From positions 1 through 10,536 of the forward strand of contig JAQTWS010000013.1 of NCBI GenBank assembly GCA_028689175.1: DNA of 10,536 nucleotides. The letters run 5' to 3'. The position numbers were made by a program, and so were the translations under genes. The DNA comes from Minisyncoccota bacterium. GTDB taxonomy: Bacteria > Patescibacteriota > Minisyncoccia > Minisyncoccales > Minisyncoccaceae. Within the stretch, counting starts at the first letter, position 1; each line of letters starts with the position of its first letter. This document shows positions 1-5,909 of this stretch, one piece after another. The notes under the pieces were generated by a model. It worked only from the letters and a program-made list of their open reading frames with translations. It had not been told where the DNA came from and ran no database searches.

Positions 1-618
1 AATATTATTATCTCTACATAATGTGAATGCTGTTGAATCCATTACTTTTAAATTCTTTTGTATAACATCTTTAAAAGAAATTGTCTTAAACATTTTTGCA
101 TTTTTATTTTCACTAGGATCCTTATCATATATCCCATCGACATTAGTTGCTTTTAAAATATAGTCTGCATTAATTTCACAAGCTCTTAAGACTGCTGCTG
201 TGTCTGTTGTAAAAAAGGGATTTCCTGTTCCTCCTGAAAAAATAACAATACGATTTTTTTCGAGATGATGCAACGCTCTTCTTCTGTAAAATGGTTCAGC
301 AACCTTTGGCATCTCAATAGCTGTTAACATTCGTGTTTCCGCTCCTAATCCCTCAAGAGATTCTTGAAGAGATAACCCATTAATTATTGTTGCAAGCATG
401 CCCATATTATCAGCAACCGCTCTATCAAATTTTTCAGCACCAACCTCTCTTCCTCTAAAAATATTACCACCTCCAATAACTATCGCAAGATCTATTCCAC
501 TTTTTTTTAATTTAATGATTTTTTTAGCAATCTCTTTTGATTCTAAAAGAGAAATAGCTCTATCATTATTTCCAAATAATTCGCCTGTTAATTTAAGTAA
601 GATTCTTTTTTTATTCAT
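1..618 (-). CDS. pyrH: UMP kinase (uridylate kinase), partial: C-terminus beyond the left edge
   Basis: Bacterial UMP kinase of the amino acid kinase fold, which phosphorylates UMP to UDP with ATP in the cytoplasm for pyrimidine nucleotide supply. I translated 206 residues, open at the window edge; family members are about 235-245, so roughly 30 are missing. Visible family signatures are the N-terminal phosphate-binding strand RILLKLTGE (5-13, with Thr where Ser is usual), VIGGGNIFRG (47-56), DRAVADNMGMLAT (65-77), the GGTGNPFFTTDTAA segment (129-142), KATNVDGIYDKDP (156-168) and VMDSTAFTLCRDN (192-204). The ATG at 618-616 is preceded by only two bases after the stop of prepilin gene 1, with no clear Shine-Dalgarno, so translational coupling to the upstream gene is likely. 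That is notable because the upstream gene carries a frameshift. In many bacteria pyrH follows tsf and precedes frr; here its 5' neighbour is a surface pilin gene. The identification is secure. Confidence 0.96.
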   Translation of the reverse strand, partial: MNKKRILLKLTGELFGNNDRAISLLESKEIAKKIIKLKKSGIDLAIVIGGGNIFRGREVGAEKFDRAVADNMGMLATIINGLSLQESLEGLGAETRMLTAIEMPKVAEPFYRRRALHHLEKNRIVIFSGGTGNPFFTTDTAAVLRACEINADYILKATNVDGIYDKDPSENKNAKMFKTISFKDVIQKNLKVMDSTAFTLCRDNNI

Positions 619-620
619 GA

Positions 621-1516
621 TTATTTTATTGATAAATTATTAATTCTTTCGTTATATTCTTGTTTAGATATATTCCCATTTGCAAACATTGAGTTTAAAC
701 CTGCGATGTAGTTTTGTTTAATTTGGGAGGAGGATAGAGATTCGTTAAAAACTAAAACTTCATCGATTAAACCTTTCCAATATTTTCCAATTGTTAAAGC
801 TGAGTCTGGACCATAAGATGTTGAATAAGGAATGTCTGTATTTATAACCCCTATATGACTTCCATCAACATAAAAATTAAATTTATATTTATTATTAACA
901 ACATCTATTTTGTGAGTAATTACAACATGATACCATCTTTCTTTTAGATTTATATTATGAGAAATGCCTCCTGCTCCCCACGCAGAAAATATTTTATTAG
1001 ACAAAAATGCCACAAATCCTTCATTGTATTATTGTCCGCAAAAACAAATCTACTCGTAGCGTCTAATGAATATGGCTTGGCCCAAGCTGAAATTGTTGCA
1101 TTCTTATCATAATTACCCGCACCTACATTTTTAGATCCTTTTAAAGTGTTTTCAAAAAAAGAAATTATTCTAATACAATCCGTGTCGTCATTAAATTGTA
1201 TACATTTTTTTGAAAAACAATCATCTTTTTTTAATATTGGTACACCCTCTATTGTCCCGTGACTATTACCCCAATTATCTCTGACATCTGATGATGTTGC
1301 ATTATTATCTTCCTCTCCCAATCCTTCATCAAAACTCCATCCAGAAACAAGATTAGATAATAATTCGTTTTGAATAGTGGAAGAAAAAGCTTGAGCTTTA
1401 GCAAAGTTAGCCTTATCAATTGAAGAAGAGGTAGAGATCATAATAACTCCTGCAAGTATTCCTATGATTACTATAACTACAAGTAGTTCTATTAAGGTAA
1501 ATGATTTGTTTTTCAT
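621..1516 (-). pseudogene. Prepilin-like protein with LamG-type domain, gene 1, interrupted by a one-base frameshift
   Basis: The first frame (1516 to about 1019) gives a type IV prepilin/pseudopilin N-terminus: short basic leader MKNKS, then FTLIELLVVIVIIGILAGV with the conserved Glu at mature position 5, a long hydrophobic helix, the WSFDEG strand (60-65) typical of the start of LamG/concanavalin-like domains, a CX4C pair (C100, C105) and TISAWAKP (141-148). Near residue 166 the frame is lost. The rest of the LamG fold continues in the next frame from about 1013 to 621: RWYHVVITH, FYVDG, GLIDEVLVFNESLS, then the tail QIKQNYIAGLNSMFANGNIS shared with two paralogues in this window. One added base near AAGGATTT (1021-1014) would restore a protein of 298 residues. 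The start lies 1 nt after the FTR-like stop, and pyrH begins 2 nt downstream. It may be a true pseudogene or a sequencing error; the intact reading elsewhere suggests a recent event or an error. Likely role, by inference: minor pilin or surface lectin-like subunit. Confidence 0.85.
1413..1495 (-). repeat. 83-nt segment identical to 6737-6819 (prepilin N-terminal module)
   Basis: This segment encodes the hydrophobic prepilin helix and following TSSSIDK of prepilin gene 1. It matches the corresponding segment of prepilin gene 3 (6737-6819) at every base in my alignment. The equivalent segment of gene 2 (3537-3619) differs at eight bases, all silent. Just outside the segment gene 1 instead resembles gene 2 (attaaggtaaatgattt versus attaatgtgaatgattt in gene 3), which gives a mosaic pattern suggestive of gene conversion. 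Confidence 0.85.
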
Positions 1517-1517
1517 A

Positions 1518-1808
1518 TTATTTTACAAATAAAAGACAATGACAATGACCTTGTTTTTCAATTTCGTCTATGTGAAATATACAAGGACAGATTATTTGTT
1601 TATCTTTATCAATTTCTCCTGTTAATCTTCTACAAGGACAATATCTTTGCCCTAGTTCTTTTTCTTTTTTAAGAAGCATTTTTACAATATTTTCTACAAT
1701 TTTTTCATTTGGATTTAATTTAAATCCTTTTTCTTTAGCATAGGCCTCATATTCTTTTATTAATTTTTGTATTTGTTCATCCATATTGTTTAATATTTTA
1801 TCACACAT
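1518..1808 (-). CDS. Ferredoxin:thioredoxin reductase catalytic-subunit-like protein
   Basis: A 96-residue protein with the six-cysteine pattern of the FTR catalytic (beta) chain: CPC at 57-59, CPC at 74-76 and CHC at 89-91. In characterised FTRs four of these cysteines hold a [4Fe-4S] cluster and two form the redox-active disulfide beside it, so electrons from ferredoxin can reduce a protein disulfide. Spacing here is CPC-X14-CPC-X12-CHC, unlike the CPC-X16-CPC-X8-CHC of plastid-type FTR; the context RYCPCRRLTG and CPCIFHIDEI is what I expect of stand-alone bacterial/archaeal FTR-like proteins. The first 50 residues are helical and charged. No FTR variable subunit or thioredoxin gene is in view. 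The ATG (1808-1806) overlaps the rlmN stop as TAATG, implying coupled translation; an internal ATG at 1784 (Met9) is a possible alternative start. The substrate is unknown; the rlmN neighbourhood suggests a disulfide in RlmN or a thioredoxin. Confidence 0.88.
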   Translation of the reverse strand: MCDKILNNMDEQIQKLIKEYEAYAKEKGFKLNPNEKIVENIVKMLLKKEKELGQRYCPCRRLTGEIDKDKQIICPCIFHIDEIEKQGHCHCLLFVK

Positions 1809-2779
1809 TATTTTTTAAGGCAAAGTTGTCCGCATGCCGCATGAATATCCCCTCCAAATCTATATCTTTCAGTAACATTAATCCCCCCTTTTTCTAAATA
1901 ATTTTTAAATCTTTTTATTTTTTCATTTGAAGGAGCTTTGAATTCTTCAGTATCGTTATACTTTATTAAATTTACCATATAAAGAGGATGCTTCATGATT
2001 TTTGAAAGCTCTTTCGCGTTTTCTATAGAATCATTAACATTATCAATTAAAGTATATTCAAACATTACTTTTCTATTTGTTTTTTTAATATATTCGTTAA
2101 CTGTTTTTAAAATATTTTCAAGAGAGTATTTTTTAGAAATAGGCATTAATTTTAATCTTAAATTATTGTTTGGAGCATGAAGAGAAATTGCTAAATTAAC
2201 TTGTAATTTTTCATTGCTTAATTTTTCAATACCTTCAGTTATTCCGACCGTTGAAATTGAAATATGTCTCGCTCCAATATTGAAAGCATTTTCATTATTT
2301 AAAATTTTAACTGCATTTAAAACATTATCATAATTTAAAAATGGTTCTCCCATTCCCATAAATACAATATTTCTTATTCTTTCTTTTCTTTTAAAAACAA
2401 GCACTTGCTCTAAAATTTCCTCTGTTTCAAGATTTCTTTTAAATCCTAATTTTCCTGTTGCGCAAAATTTACATCCTAAAGCACACCCAACTTGGGAAGA
2501 AACACAAACAGTAGTTCTGTCATCATGCTTCATTAAAACAGTCTCTATTTGAGAATTATCTTCTAAAGTAATTAAAGCTTTTTCAACATTCTTACTTTTA
2601 AATATTTCAGCTTTAATTTTAAGCGAAGTTTCTTTTTTTAATTCTTCTCTTAATTTTAAAGGAAGTACAGTTGCGTTATCCCAATCATCAATTGCATCTT
2701 GATAGATTAATTTCTCAATCTGTTTTTTTCTAAAAGCAGGTTCTTTTTCAATTATTTTGTTTAAGTTTTTTAAATTCAT
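1808..2779 (-). CDS. rlmN: Dual-specificity rRNA/tRNA adenine-C2 methyltransferase, radical SAM
   Basis: RlmN makes 2-methyladenosine at A2503 of 23S rRNA and at A37 of some tRNAs. The 323-residue protein carries the radical-SAM cluster motif CALGCKFC (C99, C103, C106), the SAM-binding GMGEP (142-146), and the two catalytic cysteines of the family: C92 in VCVSSQVGC, corresponding to E. coli Cys118, and C316 in HAACGQL, corresponding to the methyl-carrying Cys355. Length is slightly below the usual 340-390 because the N-terminal accessory domain is short. C316 rules out inactive members, and the RlmN-type motifs favour RlmN over Cfr. The start ATG at 2779-2777 follows a 60-bp gap containing a TATAAT box and an inverted repeat, so this gene probably heads its own transcript. 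The stop overlaps the start of the FTR-like gene. RlmN turnover leaves a disulfide between the two catalytic cysteines, which makes the coupled disulfide reductase functionally suggestive. Confidence 0.97.
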   Translation of the reverse strand: MNLKNLNKIIEKEPAFRKKQIEKLIYQDAIDDWDNATVLPLKLREELKKETSLKIKAEIFKSKNVEKALITLEDNSQIETVLMKHDDRTTVCVSSQVGCALGCKFCATGKLGFKRNLETEEILEQVLVFKRKERIRNIVFMGMGEPFLNYDNVLNAVKILNNENAFNIGARHISISTVGITEGIEKLSNEKLQVNLAISLHAPNNNLRLKLMPISKKYSLENILKTVNEYIKKTNRKVMFEYTLIDNVNDSIENAKELSKIMKHPLYMVNLIKYNDTEEFKAPSNEKIKRFKNYLEKGGINVTERYRFGGDIHAACGQLCLKK

Positions 2780-2791
2780 AATTCTTAATAT

Positions 2792-2818
2792 GGTATAGTT
2801 TAATTTTTAAATTATACC
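2792..2818 (-). promoter_or_regulatory. Putative rlmN promoter -10 box within a near-perfect inverted repeat
   Basis: On the minus strand the sequence GGTATAAT gives a perfect TATAAT hexamer at 2816-2811, 32 bp upstream of the rlmN ATG. No good -35 (TTGACA-like) hexamer is visible 16-18 bp upstream. The same bases form a 12-bp inverted repeat with a 3-nt centre and one mismatch (GGTATAGTTTAA against TTAAATTATACC on the plus strand). It is not followed by a T-run on either strand, so a terminator is unlikely; operator or start-site structure is possible. The motif lies in the only sizeable gap between prepilin gene 2 and rlmN. Confidence 0.45.
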
Positions 2819-2839
2819 GTATTAACATTATTTGTTACA

Positions 2840-3640
2840 CTATTTTTTAGCTAAAATATTTATTCTTTCATTGTATTCTTCCTTTGACATGTTTCCATTT
2901 GCAAGCATTGAGTTTAAATCTGCGATGTAGTTTTGTTTGATTTGGGCGGAGGATAGGGCGGCATTATAAATTCTTACATTATCCATTATTCCATTTAAAA
3001 AATAATTACTACCTGCATCACAACCAAACCATAATGCTGATTTATTTGTTGTTAATTCAATATTGGAAGAGCTTTTAAAGGTAGAATTTGTTTGAGAATT
3101 TTTGTATACCGTTATCTGCGATTCTGAAAAAGTTTGAACTATATGAACCCATGTGTCTATTTCGCTGCTAGAAAAAAAATTATCTATATATAATTCAGGA
3201 GAAGAATCGTTATCGGTATAAATTATTAAATTCCTATTACTAATAATGAAATCGTTTTCTTCTATTTTGATATAACTCCCCGCAGCTCCACCAATATCAT
3301 TATATTTTCTTAGATAATAAAATTTTATACATGTATTTGAAACACAGTCACGATTAATCCATTTTGGATTCTGACATTCACTGCCATAACATCCAAAATT
3401 TCCATTAGATGAATTTCCCCATAAATCTTGTATTTGATTCCCCGAACTCTCATCAAATTTCCATTCAGAAATTAAGTCAAGTATTAAACTATTTTTAATG
3501 CTTTCGGAAAATACTTTTACTTTAGCAATATTAGCCTTATCAATTGAAGAAGAAGTAGAGATCATAATAACTCCTGCTAATATTCCAATAATTACTATTA
3601 CCACTAGTAGTTCTATTAAGGTAAATGATTTATCTCTCAT
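2840..3640 (-). CDS. Prepilin-like protein with divergent LamG-type domain, gene 2
   Basis: A 266-residue secreted, probably pilus- or membrane-associated protein. It begins MRDKS, with the predicted prepilin cleavage between Ser5 and Phe6, then FTLIELLVVIVIIGILAGV and Glu at mature position 5. After the helix come EWKFDESSG (59-67), matching the first LamG strand, a CX4C pair (C99, C104), DTWVHIVQTF and ITVYKN strands, then GIMDNVRIYNAALS and the tail QIKQNYIADLNSMLANGNMS. The TIS-W strand seen in paralogues 1 and 3 is absent or unrecognisable, and the middle is Asn/Ile-rich, so the lectin fold is either divergent or decaying. The ATG is 2 nt after the rmuC stop, with no Shine-Dalgarno visible, so expression is probably coupled to rmuC. 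The stop is TAG. By analogy with LamG proteins it could bind glycans or proteins, but no ligand can be named. Confidence 0.87.
   Translation of the reverse strand: MRDKSFTLIELLVVIVIIGILAGVIMISTSSSIDKANIAKVKVFSESIKNSLILDLISEWKFDESSGNQIQDLWGNSSNGNFGCYGSECQNPKWINRDCVSNTCIKFYYLRKYNDIGGAAGSYIKIEENDFIISNRNLIIYTDNDSSPELYIDNFFSSSEIDTWVHIVQTFSESQITVYKNSQTNSTFKSSSNIELTTNKSALWFGCDAGSNYFLNGIMDNVRIYNAALSSAQIKQNYIADLNSMLANGNMSKEEYNERINILAKK
3537..3619 (-). repeat. Prepilin N-terminal module of gene 2, homologous to 1413-1495 and 6737-6819
   Basis: This is the 83-nt counterpart of the identical segments in prepilin genes 1 and 3. I count eight substitutions against gene 1, every one synonymous, so the encoded peptide is unchanged. 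It records strong purifying selection on the helix together with an older separation of this copy. Confidence 0.8.
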
Positions 3641-3642
3641 AT

Positions 3643-4677
3643 TTATTCTAATTTGTTAGAATTATTATTTTCTAAAACATTCTCTCCTTTTATTTTTTCA
3701 ATTACTTGATTTAATTTTTTTGTCCTTGTAATTGAAACTTTATCATATTGATTTGAAACTTTTAAAATTCTTTCTCCAAGTACATCTAGCTCTTTATTAT
3801 ACTTTTCGTATTCTTGTTCAAACAATTTAATAAGCTTAACGATTTCATAGAGATTTTCTTGATATACAAAATTTGTATAAGACTGAAAGATCATTCTAAG
3901 AATCGCAGTAAAGCTAAATGGTCCTGCAAGTATTACCTTTTTAGACATTGCCTCTTGCCATGTGTCATGAAGTTTATCGTATATAAAGCTGAAGATCATT
4001 TCATTTGGTATAAATAAGATCACAAAATCAACTGTTTTTTCCTCTGGATTAATATAATCTCTTGAGGATGCTTGTTTGATTTTTTCTCTTACATCTTTTC
4101 TGAACTCACTTAAATATTTATCTTTTTCTTGCTTCTCTTTAGCTTCCTCATATTTTAAAAGTGCGCTTAGGGGAAATTTAACATCAACATTAATTTTAGT
4201 TTTGTCTGGTAAAAAAATTGTAAAATCTGGACGATTTGAATTAGTTTCTTGTGCTGTATCTACAACATAGTTTTCACCCTTAACAAAACCAACAGATTTT
4301 AAAAGTTCCTCTGCAACTTCTTCTCCATACCTTCCTCTCATTTGATTGTTTGATAAAACATTTTTTAAGCCATCGGTAGATTCCCTAAGTTCATTTGTTA
4401 AAATTTTGTGTTCTTTAATAATAGTTTTAAGAGAACTAAACTCACCTATTCTATCTTTTTCCAAAACCTCTATTTGTTTTTGGCTTTTTTCAAGCTCTCT
4501 TCTAATTTGATCGGTCAATTCTTTTATATAATCTTTTTTGCCATCCATTATCTCTTGTTTTAGGTCAAATTGTTTAAATAGAAACTCTCTTTCCTCTTTC
4601 ATTTTTTTAAGAAAGACAAATAATATGCCAGTCATTAGCAATCCAAAGCTTATTAATATTATAATATCTATTGTCAT
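3643..4677 (-). CDS. rmuC: RmuC-family DNA recombination protein
   Basis: RmuC proteins are membrane-tethered coiled-coil proteins with a PD-(D/E)XK-type nuclease-like domain; E. coli rmuC affects the rate of inversion at short inverted repeats. The 344-residue product has an N-terminal membrane helix (about 4-23), a charged coiled coil (about 25-110), the family signature RGRYGEEVAEELLKSVGF (114-131), and a nuclease core with RPDFTIFLPD (149-158) followed by INVDVKFPLSAL (162-173). D151 and the D165-X-K167 motif are the likely metal-site residues. It is shorter than the roughly 475-residue E. coli protein, mainly at the termini. Its ATG overlaps the stop of the U32 gene as ATGA (4677-4674), typical of translational coupling. 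The prepilin gene 2 start lies 2 nt past its stop. A RmuC linked to repetitive surface genes is intriguing given its link to rearrangement, but the proximity may be chance. Confidence 0.93.
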   Translation of the reverse strand: MTIDIIILISFGLLMTGILFVFLKKMKEEREFLFKQFDLKQEIMDGKKDYIKELTDQIRRELEKSQKQIEVLEKDRIGEFSSLKTIIKEHKILTNELRESTDGLKNVLSNNQMRGRYGEEVAEELLKSVGFVKGENYVVDTAQETNSNRPDFTIFLPDKTKINVDVKFPLSALLKYEEAKEKQEKDKYLSEFRKDVREKIKQASSRDYINPEEKTVDFVILFIPNEMIFSFIYDKLHDTWQEAMSKKVILAGPFSFTAILRMIFQSYTNFVYQENLYEIVKLIKLFEQEYEKYNKELDVLGERILKVSNQYDKVSITRTKKLNQVIEKIKGENVLENNNSNKLE

Positions 4678-5873
4678 ATACGTTCTTTCAAAATAAAGAC
4701 ATTGTCGTTGTTAAATACTTTTTCTTTTACCTGGATTGCAATTTCCTCTCCCTTTCTAGCTTTTTTAATTTCTTTATTATCCATTTCCATTGATTCTACT
4801 TTTTGTTCAATAAAAGTTTTATCTCCTTCAATTTGAATATTTTCATTCAATTTAAGTCCTTCATGCTTTAAATTAATAAGCGCCACACCTATTTTAGGAT
4901 AATAATGGGTTACATGGCCAACAAGTACTTTTTCATATTTTGAAACATTATCTGCCTTGTTATAACTGATTCCTTCAGGTCCTGGTTCCCCAAAATAAAA
5001 GCCAGTTGAAAATCCTCTATTATATACTTCTGAAAGTTCTTTTTTCCATGCGTCAACCTTTTCTTTTGTAAATGTTTTATTGTAATAAGCGTCAACTGCT
5101 TCCCTATAGCATCTTGCTGTAGCTTCTATGTATTTAGGATCCCTCCTTCTACCTTCTATTTTAAACGAATCAATACCTGCTTTTATAAGCTCAGGAACAA
5201 ACTCAATCATGCAAATATCTTTTGCATTTAAAAAATATTTTCCTTCGGTTTCAAATTCATTCCCTTTATCATCACTTAATTTCCATAATTTCCTACAAGG
5301 TTGTGCGCACGAACCGCAATTAGATGATTTATTAAATAAATAGGCTGATAAGATACATCTTCCAGATATAGCAACGCACATTGCTCCGTGAATAAATGTT
5401 TCTATTTCAATATCAACTTTCTTTTTGATTTCTTTAATTTGTTTTAATGTTAATTCCCTTGCAAGCACAACTCTTTTAGCTCCAAGTTTTTTGTAAAATT
5501 CAACAGTTTTGTAATTTGATACATTTGCTTGAGTTGAAATAATAAAAGGTATTTTTTCTTTTTTTATAATCTCAATAACTGCTAAATCCCAAACAATAAT
5601 AGCATCAACCTTGGCTTCCTTTGCCTTTTTAACTATTTTTTCTGCTGTATTAATATCATTATTATATATTACGGAATTAATAGTCATATATGCTTTAATT
5701 CCATATTCATGACATTTTGAAACAAATTTAGGAACATCTTTTAATGTCAAACTATTTGTTCTTGCTCTTAAGCTTAGATCAGCGATGCCAAAATAGACTG
5801 CATCAGCATATTTTTTACATGCCTCTAAGCTTGCCCAATTTTTAATAGGGCTCATTATTTCTGGTTTTTTCAT
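4674..5873 (-). CDS. U32 family protein (TrhP/YegQ-like, tRNA hydroxylation family)
   Basis: This 399-residue protein belongs to the family historically called peptidase U32, whose characterised members TrhP and RlhA act in prephenate-dependent hydroxylation of tRNA U34 and 23S rRNA C2501. Visible features are an N-terminal barrel-like region with SPIKNWASLEACKKYADAVY (8-27), ETFIHGAMCVAISGRC (158-173), and a cysteine cluster at C166, C173, C186, C189 and C193 (SNCGSCAQPCR), which includes the residues expected to bind an iron-sulfur cluster. SFKIEGRRRDPKYIEAT follows (236-252), then YNRGFSTGFYFG. A short C-terminal beta domain ends the protein. Length is nearer TrhP (about 450) than RlhA (about 650), but I cannot separate TrhP from YrrN/YrrO-type members by eye. 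The gene starts 31 nt after prepilin gene 3 and overlaps rmuC. The ATG at 5873 gives the usual N-terminus (KKPEIMSPIKN). A protease function seems less likely than RNA modification. Confidence 0.9.
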   Translation of the reverse strand: MKKPEIMSPIKNWASLEACKKYADAVYFGIADLSLRARTNSLTLKDVPKFVSKCHEYGIKAYMTINSVIYNNDINTAEKIVKKAKEAKVDAIIVWDLAVIEIIKKEKIPFIISTQANVSNYKTVEFYKKLGAKRVVLARELTLKQIKEIKKKVDIEIETFIHGAMCVAISGRCILSAYLFNKSSNCGSCAQPCRKLWKLSDDKGNEFETEGKYFLNAKDICMIEFVPELIKAGIDSFKIEGRRRDPKYIEATARCYREAVDAYYNKTFTKEKVDAWKKELSEVYNRGFSTGFYFGEPGPEGISYNKADNVSKYEKVLVGHVTHYYPKIGVALINLKHEGLKLNENIQIEGDKTFIEQKVESMEMDNKEIKKARKGEEIAIQVKEKVFNNDNVFILKERI

Positions 5874-5881
5874 ATATTTAG

Positions 5882-5909
5882 ATTAACATAAATATTCAAA
5901 TATGTTAAT
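5882..5909 (-). promoter_or_regulatory. Inverted repeat and weak promoter-like box upstream of the U32 gene
   Basis: A perfect 9-bp inverted repeat, ATTAACATA and TATGTTAAT separated by 10 nt, spans the junction between prepilin gene 3 (its TAA lies inside the right arm) and the U32 gene. On the minus strand a TATAAT hexamer sits just upstream at 5916-5911, within the last codons of the pilin gene, and would start transcripts containing the repeat in a leader of about 30 nt. No -35 box is evident, and no T-run follows on either strand, so terminator function is doubtful. In such AT-rich DNA chance is a real alternative. Confidence 0.35.

Noticed and set aside
398..643. Plus-strand open frames antisense to genes (for example 398-643, 1995-2180, 3814-4017, 4076-4270, 5128-5343, 6599-7082, 7885-8082, 8911-9132)
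   Set aside because: Each lies opposite a well-supported minus-strand gene, has no recognisable domain, and is explained by low-GC composition leaving chance open frames.
1010..1024. Programmed ribosomal frameshift in prepilin gene 1
   Set aside because: AAGGATTT is not a slippery heptamer of the X-XXY-YYZ type, I see no strong downstream hairpin, and the paralogues are read without a shift.
4674..4677. UGA recoding as in Gracilibacteria/Absconditabacteria
   Set aside because: TGA terminates the U32 gene in a standard ATGA overlap, and conserved Gly and Trp positions use ordinary codons.
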